This document shows, piece by piece, positions 26,601 through 33,639 of a DNA stretch of 64,000 nucleotides. Location of the stretch: NCBI GenBank assembly GCA_025937785.1, contig JAICQQ010000017.1, forward strand, positions 1 to 64,000, given 5' to 3'. The position numbers and the translations under genes are program-made. This DNA comes from Polyangiaceae bacterium. GTDB lineage: Bacteria; Myxococcota_A; Polyangia; Polyangiales; Polyangiaceae. Under the pieces are notes generated by a model. That model worked only from the letters and a program-made list of their open reading frames with translations. It was not told the origin of the DNA and made no database searches. Numbering within the stretch: the first letter of the stretch is position 1; each line of letters opens with the position of its first letter.

Positions 26601-28058
26601 CGCTTCCCGCCTCTGGGCCACGTCATCGCCGGCACAGCCCATCGCCTTTACCTACGGGAACTCGAGAGCGGCCATGTCCAGGAGCTCCTCACCGAAAATC
26701 GCTCTGCACTGCCGCACTATGAAGGACGGATGATCACGCAGTACGATCACCGCGCGAAGGGCTACAGATCGGGGCGAGCGCGCTCCGCCGTATGGGAGGA
26801 CCTACCCTTCGGCTCACAGCAGAAGTCTATCCAGCCGCAGTGGTACGTCCACTCCGAGGGCGTGCCGGACCAGGCTAAGCTACGCATGGGCCAGTACCGC
26901 GTCGGCTTCTGCGACGTCGCGAGTCCCACTAACGAGCGCACTTTGGTAGCTGCGATGCTCCCGCGCGATTGCATCTCAGGCGACAAGGTCCCCACTGTGT
27001 TGATGAAGTCCACGTGGGCCAACTTCGATTTGCTCCTTTGGTTGTCTGCGGCCAATTCGTTTACGATGGATTTCCTGGTCCGCATGAAGGTAAGCCTCAA
27101 AATGGCCCTCACGATTCTGGACAGCCTCCCTTTCCCCCGGCTCTCAAGCGACGATATCGTTGCGAGGAAGCTGGTGGAACGGGCGCTCCGGCTTACATGT
27201 ACGGGGCCCGAGATGAATGCGCTTTGGGACGAGTTTGCGCAGGTCGGGGTGGTCCCAGAGCGTAGGACCGACGAGGTTCCTGGTTCGAGCGACGTCGAAG
27301 AGCGACTCCGCTTGCGCGCTGAGATCGAAGCGGAGCTGGCGGCTCTCTATGGCCTGAATCGAGATGAACTGGAATATGTGCTCGACACGTTCCCAATAGT
27401 TCGGAAGGACGATGAGCAGGTTTATGGCGAGTTCCGCACGAAGGCCCTTATATTGGATCGTTTTGACGAACTCGCGAGTTCGAGCAGGGCGCCGCGTATC
27501 CAGCTGTCGGCCAATCCCACAGTGCGCTCGCTCCCCGCTCCGGCTGTCGCCGTCGTCGCGGACTTCGCAGCCGTCGCCGCGAACGCGTGGATGCGACCCC
27601 GCACGATGGAGCGCGGCGAGATCCAGGCCACCCTCATCGCGGTACTGAAGGTTAACGGCGCGCCAATGGACCGGCGCCAAGCGCGGCTCGCATCACTGCT
27701 CTGTCTCGAACCGCACCTTCTGGCTCCGATGCTCAGCAAAACCGAGAAAGCGCAATGGGCCCGCGTCGTCGGCAGCGACGCAAAAAGGGCCGCGAGCGCG
27801 TCCATCGACGCGACCTCGAAGGAGTGGGGACCAGCAGTGACCGGCCTTCGTGGTCGCGAGCGCTTGCTCGAAGACCTGCAGCAGAGTACGTGGACACTCG
27901 GCACCGCCACCGACGCCATCGACACAAACGGATGGCCCGAGGGTCGCGCCAACTTCGTCGTAAACGTGCTGCGTCGACTCCAGCAGTCGACGCAGGTGGA
28001 TACGATCATCCTGAAGCTACCCACAAACGTGCAGCAATGGCTGGCCAATGCAGCGTGA
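23637..28058 (+). CDS. Class I N6-adenine DNA methyltransferase (Eco57I-like), copy 2
   Basis: 1473 aa, starting 2 bp after copy 1. A longer in-frame start at 23574 lies within the previous gene; the ATG at 23637 gives an N-terminus that aligns with copy 1. Motif I is VDPACGSGHFLL (about 504) and motif IV NPPWD (about 769). The N-terminal and catalytic halves closely track copy 1, including an identical 25-bp DNA stretch at 20342 and 23731. The C-terminal target-recognition part diverges and there are roughly 250 extra residues at the end. Two methylases with different specificities, or a methylase plus a non-methylating paralogue, are both possible. Confidence 0.85.
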   Translation: MAARRKTRAREAQLAFEALSIEGGLLSPEWLSKVAQLQAGTQAEADYRIHKGLNLRDEIGRYWRIAQAHWVDFKSGREAKADAKATAERFVLAMLRDAFGFTALTPVEPAVIQERAYPIGHATLAGRVPVVVATADSGLDTLSPAFGDGARRRSAFGLAQEYLNAQEGALWGIASDGVALRIVRDNASLTRPAWIEADLHRIFTEDRYADFAAVWLLCHETRFGREDQPVTDCALETWRSAGREQGTRAREHLRRGVEEALVALGQGFLSHAQNAVLRAELQNGALPAKEYFNQLLRLVYRLIFLLTVEERGLLHPDETSEATKALYAGGYGIRRLRERSVKRSAHDRFGDLWEATKVVCRGLAAGEPRLGLPALAGIFAANQCPALDRANLENRALLLAVFKLAWLRQDGSLSRVNWRDMGPEELGSVYESLLELVPQVAKDGRQFAFATGGETKGNARKTTGSYYTPDSLVQVLLDSALEPVIADTIAKNPGNPVEALLGLSIVDPACGSGHFLLAAARRLAAHVARLQANGTPSAAEYRHALRQVVGRCIFGVDLNPMAVELCKVGLWMEAVEPGLPLTFLNSHIQHGNALLGTTPELMAKGIPDKAWDPIEGDDKKAASALKKRNKEHAVEEQTVLSFVVQTTQNEAQVVTRAVADLDAASDTNVEALAKKEERWDGILGSPEYRHQKFVADAWCAAFVWPKQPGELTDAAPTNELWRQLRDCQGKTPAPTTKTVEEVTGHYRFFHWHLQFPQVFAKGGFDVALGNPPWDTLSPDAKEFFSVYEPEIRFQSKGEQEKTIARLLKDARVANAWGSNRRHIFASAFFLKKSGRFTLFAPGNLGKGDFNLYRLFVEQALRLVKRRGFAAQVVPDGLYAGANSAAIRKELFENFRLDILYGFENAKEVWFPGVDSRAKFSLYAAQKGGMTEVFKAAFWIRSLEALARVQGGHALKLPVSMVLEFSPNALAVMEFRGQLDIDIARNMYARFPPLGHVIAGTAHRLYLRELESGHVQELLTENRSALPHYEGRMITQYDHRAKGYRSGRARSAVWEDLPFGSQQKSIQPQWYVHSEGVPDQAKLRMGQYRVGFCDVASPTNERTLVAAMLPRDCISGDKVPTVLMKSTWANFDLLLWLSAANSFTMDFLVRMKVSLKMALTILDSLPFPRLSSDDIVARKLVERALRLTCTGPEMNALWDEFAQVGVVPERRTDEVPGSSDVEERLRLRAEIEAELAALYGLNRDELEYVLDTFPIVRKDDEQVYGEFRTKALILDRFDELASSSRAPRIQLSANPTVRSLPAPAVAVVADFAAVAANAWMRPRTMERGEIQATLIAVLKVNGAPMDRRQARLASLLCLEPHLLAPMLSKTEKAQWARVVGSDAKRAASASIDATSKEWGPAVTGLRGRERLLEDLQQSTWTLGTATDAIDTNGWPEGRANFVVNVLRRLQQSTQVDTIILKLPTNVQQWLANAA

Positions 28059-30030
28059 GATGTTCGAACCACCTGAGTTGCAGGTGAAGCCGAAGGAGGG
28101 CGCGCGCGAGCCGCGCCTTTGGTTCCGCCGGTTCGCCATATGGCCGGGGCCCGGGGGGCAACCCATCCAGGACTGCACCTTCGGGCCCGGGCTCAACATC
28201 ATCTGGTCGCCCGACCCAGTTGACCGCGGCGTACGCGATGGCGACGAGCCACCGCCGGGACCCGGTCATGGTGCGGGCAAAACTCTCGTGTGCCGCCTGC
28301 TCCGCTACTGCATGGGTGAGCCGCACTTCGCGTCCGACGTGCTGCGCACCAAGATCAGCAGCGCCTTCAAGGACGGTCGCGTCGGCGTTGAGGTCATCGT
28401 CGAAGGCAAGCCGTGGGCGGTAGTGCGCTCCATCGGCGTGTTCGGGCATGACCTTGTACTGGAGGGAGCCGCGCTGGAGACAGCCATCTCGTCCGAGATG
28501 GCAGCCACGGGCATGGAACCATTCGTCCAGATGCTTGCCGAGCGCTTCGTCACGCCGGACGTCGCCGCACTGGTAGCGAATGCGCCCGAGCGTGCGTGGC
28601 TTCTTGCGCTCGCGTGGCTGTCGCGAGACCAGGAGTGTCACTTCAGCAAAGTGACCGAATGGCGCGTAGACGGCGGCAAGTCGGGGTCGCCAGCACACGG
28701 GATGTCCGCGGGCGACGCGACCAACGTCGTTCGCGCCCTGATCGGAGCCATCACCCCGAAGGAGCGTGACCTCGAGGCCCAACTCGCGAAGTTCAAAAAG
28801 GAGCGCGACGATGAGGCCCGCGGGGTCGAGCGACGGCGCTGGCTCATCGAGAACGCCCTCAAGAAGCTGCTGAAGGAGATTGGCATCGAAGGGCAGGCGA
28901 TTCCCGACGGTGACCTCCTCGGACCGTTCCTGCGCAACGCCGCGAGCAGTCGTGTCGCGAAGGTCGCCGTCGTCGACGCAAAGGGCGAGATGGCATCGGT
29001 CCCCGACCTCGAGGCGGCGGCGGACGAAGCGCAGAAGGAAGTCGAGCGGTTGACGAACGAGATCACGTCCAGCGAGGGCAAGGCGAACACGGCAGCCGCC
29101 GTTGCCAAGCAGATCGAGAGCGAGACCCCCGGGCTCTCGGCGACCATTGACGAGGCGGAAGCTCCGATGTGCCCGGTCTGCGAGGTACCGATTGACCGCG
29201 GGCTGGCCGAGGGCTGCAAGCTCTCGCACAAGCTGCCCAACCTCACGTCACTGCACGAGCGGCGCGCGAAGAACGCCCAGGATCTCCGCAAGAAGCAGGC
29301 CGAGGAGCGGCAGGCGAAGCAGACCGTCGAGAGACTTCGCCTCAATCTCGCTGCTGCGAATGCCAAGCGGGACAAGGCACGCAGGGATCTCACCGCTGCT
29401 CGGAAGCTCCGCGACGAGCGCACCGAGGCTTGGTACGCGGTAAGGCGCACCGGTGACGACGTCGACAGCTTGGAGAAGCTGTTCAGCGAGCACGCGGCGG
29501 CAGAGAAGAAGGTCGATCGTCTCGACGAGCAACTCAAGAAGCTAAAGAAGGAGGTCGCCGCCGAGCGAGACCAGCACGCCTTGGTGTTCAGTCGGCTTGG
29601 CTCCCACTTCGATCCGCTCGTTCGGCGGCTCCTTGGGCGCCTCCCCACGGCAAGCGGGAAGGTGCATCAGGACGGGAACGGCCTACAGCTCGTTGTCGAC
29701 TTCGGCGGTGAGCGCAACACGCCCGCGATCGACCTCGTGAAGGTGCTTGCCTTCGACCTCGCGACGCTCTGCCGGAGCATCGAGGGTGCGACCCAGCTCC
29801 CTGCGCTTCTGATCCACGACAGCCCCCGCAGTTCCGACCTTGGGCTCAGCATCTACCACGAGCTCTTCCGCCTCATGCACGAACTGGAGGACGTCGGCGG
29901 TGCCCCACTGTTCCAGTACATCGTGACAACGACCTCCCGGCCACCCGACGAGCTGGTGGGAGACGACCGCGTCCGATTAAAGTTGAAGGGGGCACCCGCC
30001 GAGGCTCGCCTCCTGGGGCGTGACCTATGA
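28048..30030 (+). CDS. Rad50/SMC-like coiled-coil ATPase
   Basis: 660 aa. Walker A GPGHGAGKTL is at about 70. Long charged coiled coils run from about 250 to 530, interrupted by a zinc-hook-like CPVC at about 374-377. A Walker B/D-loop region (ALLIHDSPRSSDLG, about 585-598) is near the end. This layout is that of small SMC/Rad50-type DNA-binding ATPases. The glycine- and proline-rich stretch just before Walker A (DEPPPGPGHG) is unusual. It overlaps the methylase gene by 11 bp; a second ATG at 28060 is possible. It would supply the ATPase of a helicase-methylase-ATPase set. It ends with an ATGA overlap with the DUF1016 gene. Confidence 0.8.
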   Translation: MQREMFEPPELQVKPKEGAREPRLWFRRFAIWPGPGGQPIQDCTFGPGLNIIWSPDPVDRGVRDGDEPPPGPGHGAGKTLVCRLLRYCMGEPHFASDVLRTKISSAFKDGRVGVEVIVEGKPWAVVRSIGVFGHDLVLEGAALETAISSEMAATGMEPFVQMLAERFVTPDVAALVANAPERAWLLALAWLSRDQECHFSKVTEWRVDGGKSGSPAHGMSAGDATNVVRALIGAITPKERDLEAQLAKFKKERDDEARGVERRRWLIENALKKLLKEIGIEGQAIPDGDLLGPFLRNAASSRVAKVAVVDAKGEMASVPDLEAAADEAQKEVERLTNEITSSEGKANTAAAVAKQIESETPGLSATIDEAEAPMCPVCEVPIDRGLAEGCKLSHKLPNLTSLHERRAKNAQDLRKKQAEERQAKQTVERLRLNLAAANAKRDKARRDLTAARKLRDERTEAWYAVRRTGDDVDSLEKLFSEHAAAEKKVDRLDEQLKKLKKEVAAERDQHALVFSRLGSHFDPLVRRLLGRLPTASGKVHQDGNGLQLVVDFGGERNTPAIDLVKVLAFDLATLCRSIEGATQLPALLIHDSPRSSDLGLSIYHELFRLMHELEDVGGAPLFQYIVTTTSRPPDELVGDDRVRLKLKGAPAEARLLGRDL

Positions 30031-31202
30031 CGGCGAAACGAGCGAAGAAGAAAGCCAGGAAAGTCGTAGCACCGCTGCGACAATCGCGCAGCGCCCGCCA
30101 GAAGCGCTCAGGCCTCGAGATCGACACCGACGTCGCGCTGCTCGTGGATGAGCTCGGTGCGATGATCGACGCAGCGAGGAAGCAGGTAGCCGTCACCGCG
30201 AACGCCGGCCTCGTCACGCTCTACTGGCAGATGGGTTATCGCGTCCGTACGGAGGTGCTGGAGGGACGTCGAGCGGAGTACGGGGCGCGGGTCGTTCCGG
30301 CCGTCGGGAAGCGATTGGAGGCCCGGTACGGGCGCGGCTTTGGCGAAAAGAACCTGCGACGGATGGTGCAGTTCTCGACGGTCTTCCCTGACACTGCGAT
30401 TGTCGCAGCCCTGCTGCGAGAATTGGGGTGGACCCATTTCACGATGCTGATCCCAATCAAGGATCCACTCAAGCGTGAGTTCTACGCCGAGATGTGCCGA
30501 GTGGAACGGTGGACCACGCGGGCCCTCCGAGACCGACTCGACGGCATGCTCTTCGAGCGCACGGCCCTTTCGAAGAAGCCGGAGGCGCTGATCCGCAAGG
30601 AACTGTCCACGCTGCGCGAGAAGAGCGAACTATCGCCGGCCCTCGTGTTTCGTGATCCGTACATGCTCAACTTCCTTGAATTGGCTGACACCTACAGTGA
30701 GAAGGACCTCGAGTCGGCTATCCTTAGGGAGATCGAGCGCTTCCTCCTCGAACTCGGTGCGAGCTTCGCCTTCGTCGAACGGCAGAAGCGCATCACACTC
30801 GATGGCGACGACTACTACCTCGATCTTCTGTTCTTCCACCGGCGGATGCAGCGTCTCGTCGCGATCGAGCTGAAAATCGGCGACTTCAAGCCCGCTGACT
30901 CCGGGCAAATGGAACTGTACCTCCGCTGGCTCGACCGACACGATCGACAGCCGTCGGAGCAGCCTCCGCTCGGCATCATCCTGTGTGCGGGCAAGAAGCG
31001 CGAAACGGTGGAGTACCTAGGCCTAGACAAACGCGGTATCCACGTCGCCGAGTACCTGACGGAATTGCCTCCGCGCGAGGTGCTTGAGGAGCGGCTGCAT
31101 CGTGCCATCGAAGCGGCGCGGAACCAGCTCGTGGTGGGTGCAGGCATCGACGCCGCAACTGGGATCGCTCCGAAGCCCAAGCCGAAGGAACGCAAGAAGT
31201 GA
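30027..31202 (+). CDS. DUF1016 / YhcG-type PD-(D/E)xK nuclease
   Basis: 391 aa. The N-terminal DUF1016_N region (LYWQMGYRV...YGARVVPAVGKRLEARYG, GFGEKNLRRMVQF) is followed by a PD-(D/E)xK nuclease core with DDYYLDLLFF and AIELKIG (about 260-285), the Asp and Glu-x-Lys of this fold. The very N-terminus is Lys/Arg-rich. YhcG-like proteins are Holliday-junction-type or defence-associated nucleases often carried on mobile elements. Translationally coupled to the ATPase (ATGA) and to the HNH gene (GTGA). It may be an accessory or embedded defence gene rather than a core subunit. Confidence 0.88.
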   Translation: MTAKRAKKKARKVVAPLRQSRSARQKRSGLEIDTDVALLVDELGAMIDAARKQVAVTANAGLVTLYWQMGYRVRTEVLEGRRAEYGARVVPAVGKRLEARYGRGFGEKNLRRMVQFSTVFPDTAIVAALLRELGWTHFTMLIPIKDPLKREFYAEMCRVERWTTRALRDRLDGMLFERTALSKKPEALIRKELSTLREKSELSPALVFRDPYMLNFLELADTYSEKDLESAILREIERFLLELGASFAFVERQKRITLDGDDYYLDLLFFHRRMQRLVAIELKIGDFKPADSGQMELYLRWLDRHDRQPSEQPPLGIILCAGKKRETVEYLGLDKRGIHVAEYLTELPPREVLEERLHRAIEAARNQLVVGAGIDAATGIAPKPKPKERKK

Positions 31203-32005
31203 CGATGGTCGTCTCACCCATCGTGGTCTCGCGCCTCGAAAAGGCTGCCACGGACAACGGTTTCGACCAAGCGCTGGCACCCGAAGGAAACTGGCTCATC
31301 TTTGCGAGCACCCAGTGCCCGTTGCGGGTATGGCTAGGCGCATTCGGAAACGCGGCCGGGCTCGGCGATGAGGCGGGCCCAACGATACTACTCGCCGCGT
31401 TCTCGCAGCAGAACGTCACCCGCGCGCTCGGCGAGTACGGGACGCCCATGGCTGCGCCAATGCCACGTGGCGCCGCCGGCGGGCGCACGGTAGCCGATGT
31501 GCCCGCCTTGCACCGCCTCCTCCGACGCGCGTTCCAACTCTCGAGGGCGTTGCCCAACGAGCTTCTCCACACCTTTGAGAAGCAGGTCGCCCTGCTACCC
31601 AAGACGACGGCGGCCGAGCGGCTCGTAATCCAGCGCGTGGGCCAGAACCTGTTCCGCGAGGGCCTCCTAGACCTCTGGGAGGAGCGATGCGCTGTCACCG
31701 GGCTTGCGGTGCCGCCACTGCTCCGTGCAAGCCACATCAAGCCCTGGGCCGACTGCGAGACCGACGCCGAACGCCTGGACGTCTACAATGGCATTCTGCT
31801 TGCTCCGCACCTGGACGCAGCCTTCGACAACGGCTTCATCACGGTGGCCGATGATGGCTCGATCGTTGTAAGCGCTACGCTCGACGCCGCTGCCCGCTCG
31901 GTGCTCGGCATCGCTCATCCGCTTCGGGTGCGTAACCTCGCGGATAGCCATCGCGCATACCTGCCCTGGCACCGGGAACGCGTATTCAAAGAAGGAGCAG
32001 CGTAG
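31199..32005 (+). CDS. HNH endonuclease (HNH_2 type)
   Basis: 268 aa from the GTG at 31199 (ATG at 31205 also possible). The C-terminal HNH_2 domain shows ASHIKPW (about 177), a D-V-Y-NG-I-LL segment and DAAFDNGFI, the His-Asn-His pattern of this family. The N-terminal ~130 residues probably form a recognition or interaction region (CPLRVWLGAFGN). HNH_2 nucleases are common modification-dependent or R-M-linked enzymes. Its end overlaps the next GTG start by one base. Confidence 0.85.
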   Translation: MTMVVSPIVVSRLEKAATDNGFDQALAPEGNWLIFASTQCPLRVWLGAFGNAAGLGDEAGPTILLAAFSQQNVTRALGEYGTPMAAPMPRGAAGGRTVADVPALHRLLRRAFQLSRALPNELLHTFEKQVALLPKTTAAERLVIQRVGQNLFREGLLDLWEERCAVTGLAVPPLLRASHIKPWADCETDAERLDVYNGILLAPHLDAAFDNGFITVADDGSIVVSATLDAAARSVLGIAHPLRVRNLADSHRAYLPWHRERVFKEGAA

Positions 32006-33639
32006 TGTCCTCACCGCTCGAGACCGTCGCATGGGTGAAGCCCCCCGAGCCAATCCGCGGCTTGGACCACCTCGGAGTGCAAGCACCGTGCATCGCACTG
32101 TATGCCCAGTTGCTGCCTGGCATCACCAACGTCACCGATCGCGCGCGCTACTACTCGTTTTACCCATGGATCATCTGGGCCTTCGAACAGCGGTACACGG
32201 GCCACTCTCTCGATGAATTCCGAAGGGTGCTGCGCCGCGCGGAGTGCTTATTCGCGCTCGTCGCCATCCGTCACGCCCGAATCCTCGGCGATACCGACGA
32301 AGGCCGGCACGGCCGCGCAATGGTTGGGCGCGAAAGGCTCTTACGCATCGAAGAGGACTGCTTCGCCCTGGGCGACTACGCAACGACCGCGGAGGGCGCG
32401 AACCGCTACTTCAAGAACCACCTCGGCGGACTAGGCCAGTACTACTTCGGGCCGCTTCGAGATCTTCGCGTGCTCGACCACCATGAGAGCGCCGGCTACC
32501 CCGGTTACGACAAGGAGCTTGGGCGAAAGCTCGCAGAGGCCTTCGCGAGCGCAGTCCCCGCAGATGCGTTCTTCCGCGTGCTAGAGCAGCCAACTGCAAC
32601 GGGGCAGGAGCTCGACGAACTGGCCACCTTCTGTCCCTGTGGCCTAGCCGCCAGCGCTGCGGAGCATGAGATACTGCTCGACCTGTTCCTCGCGCGCACC
32701 GAGCCCTTCCGCCAAAACGGGGGAACAATTCGCCGCGCCTCGCTCGGATTGATGCTTGATCTCGCAAGCCAGACGGTGCGGGATCCCGAATACACCTTCG
32801 AAGGCCTTCTGCGTGGCAGCACTTACGCAGGCGCGCTCGTAGATGGCTCGACCTGGCAGGTCGCCGAGCCGCACGAAAGCGCACTTCGTGGTTGGGGGAC
32901 ATACCAACGGAACGAGTTACTGTCGATCGCGGTTCAGGGGCTCTTTGCAGCCGTCCTTCGGGCCATCGAGCGCGACGAGGCGCACAGCATTCGGCAGGCC
33001 AGCGACGCCGCCGACATCGCGGTGCGACTGCTTGCTTCGATGGGCGCAGATCTAACGCTGTCGCTTGCTGCCCTCGTCACGCGTGTTCGCGCCGAACTAC
33101 CACCGCTGACCGATTGGCAGCACGAAGACCACGAGCTTCAACGCGGTTGGCGCGTCCAAAACCTCCACCTCGACGATGACACAAACTTGGAAGAGATCGC
33201 GCAGGAGAGTGTCGCCATTCTCCTGGCGCTTCTTGCGCGCGGCGTCGACGAATATCCCTATGCCGACTTCGAACTCAACTCGGAATCATTCGACCCCGGC
33301 GAGATCCACCTACTATCACTGCGGCAGGCGGCGAAGAACGACTGGGCAGACCTCACGGTTGAAGCCTGGATTCGGTGGGTCACAGTGCAGTGGGGCGTTG
33401 TGCGGCATCTGCGTGTGGCACTCCGCAAGCTGCGCGGCGAGCGACGCGATACGTTCCGCATCCGTCCCCTGGAAAGCGAGCTACGCGTGGTCGAGGCGCC
33501 GGCACCGGTGTTTACCCTCCCTCGCGTCACTAGGGCGCAGCAGATCCTCCGCGACCTCGGGCTCGTAGCGTACGACAAGGGCGTGTTGGGCTTGACCGAC
33601 CGTGGTCGCACAGAGCTGGAGACCTGCCGTGTCGGGTGA
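32005..33639 (+). CDS. Unknown 544-aa protein of the defence operon
   Basis: GTG start at 32005 with aaggag 7 bp upstream. No domain recognised. The N-terminal region has a Trp/Tyr/Phe-rich motif (RARYYSFYPWIIWAFEQRY), then mostly helical text with a Cys pair (FCPCGL). The C-terminal ~60 residues resemble a small winged-helix-like end (RAQQILRDLGLVAYDKGVLGLTDRGR), which could bind DNA. No signal peptide. It overlaps the phospholipase-D-like gene by 11 bp, so the two products probably act together. Confidence 0.7.
   Translation: MSSPLETVAWVKPPEPIRGLDHLGVQAPCIALYAQLLPGITNVTDRARYYSFYPWIIWAFEQRYTGHSLDEFRRVLRRAECLFALVAIRHARILGDTDEGRHGRAMVGRERLLRIEEDCFALGDYATTAEGANRYFKNHLGGLGQYYFGPLRDLRVLDHHESAGYPGYDKELGRKLAEAFASAVPADAFFRVLEQPTATGQELDELATFCPCGLAASAAEHEILLDLFLARTEPFRQNGGTIRRASLGLMLDLASQTVRDPEYTFEGLLRGSTYAGALVDGSTWQVAEPHESALRGWGTYQRNELLSIAVQGLFAAVLRAIERDEAHSIRQASDAADIAVRLLASMGADLTLSLAALVTRVRAELPPLTDWQHEDHELQRGWRVQNLHLDDDTNLEEIAQESVAILLALLARGVDEYPYADFELNSESFDPGEIHLLSLRQAAKNDWADLTVEAWIRWVTVQWGVVRHLRVALRKLRGERRDTFRIRPLESELRVVEAPAPVFTLPRVTRAQQILRDLGLVAYDKGVLGLTDRGRTELETCRVG

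Noticed and set aside
25170-26642. Minus-strand open frame of 490 codons inside methylase copy 2
   Set aside because: Opposite a methylase with catalytic motifs; no domain or start signal.
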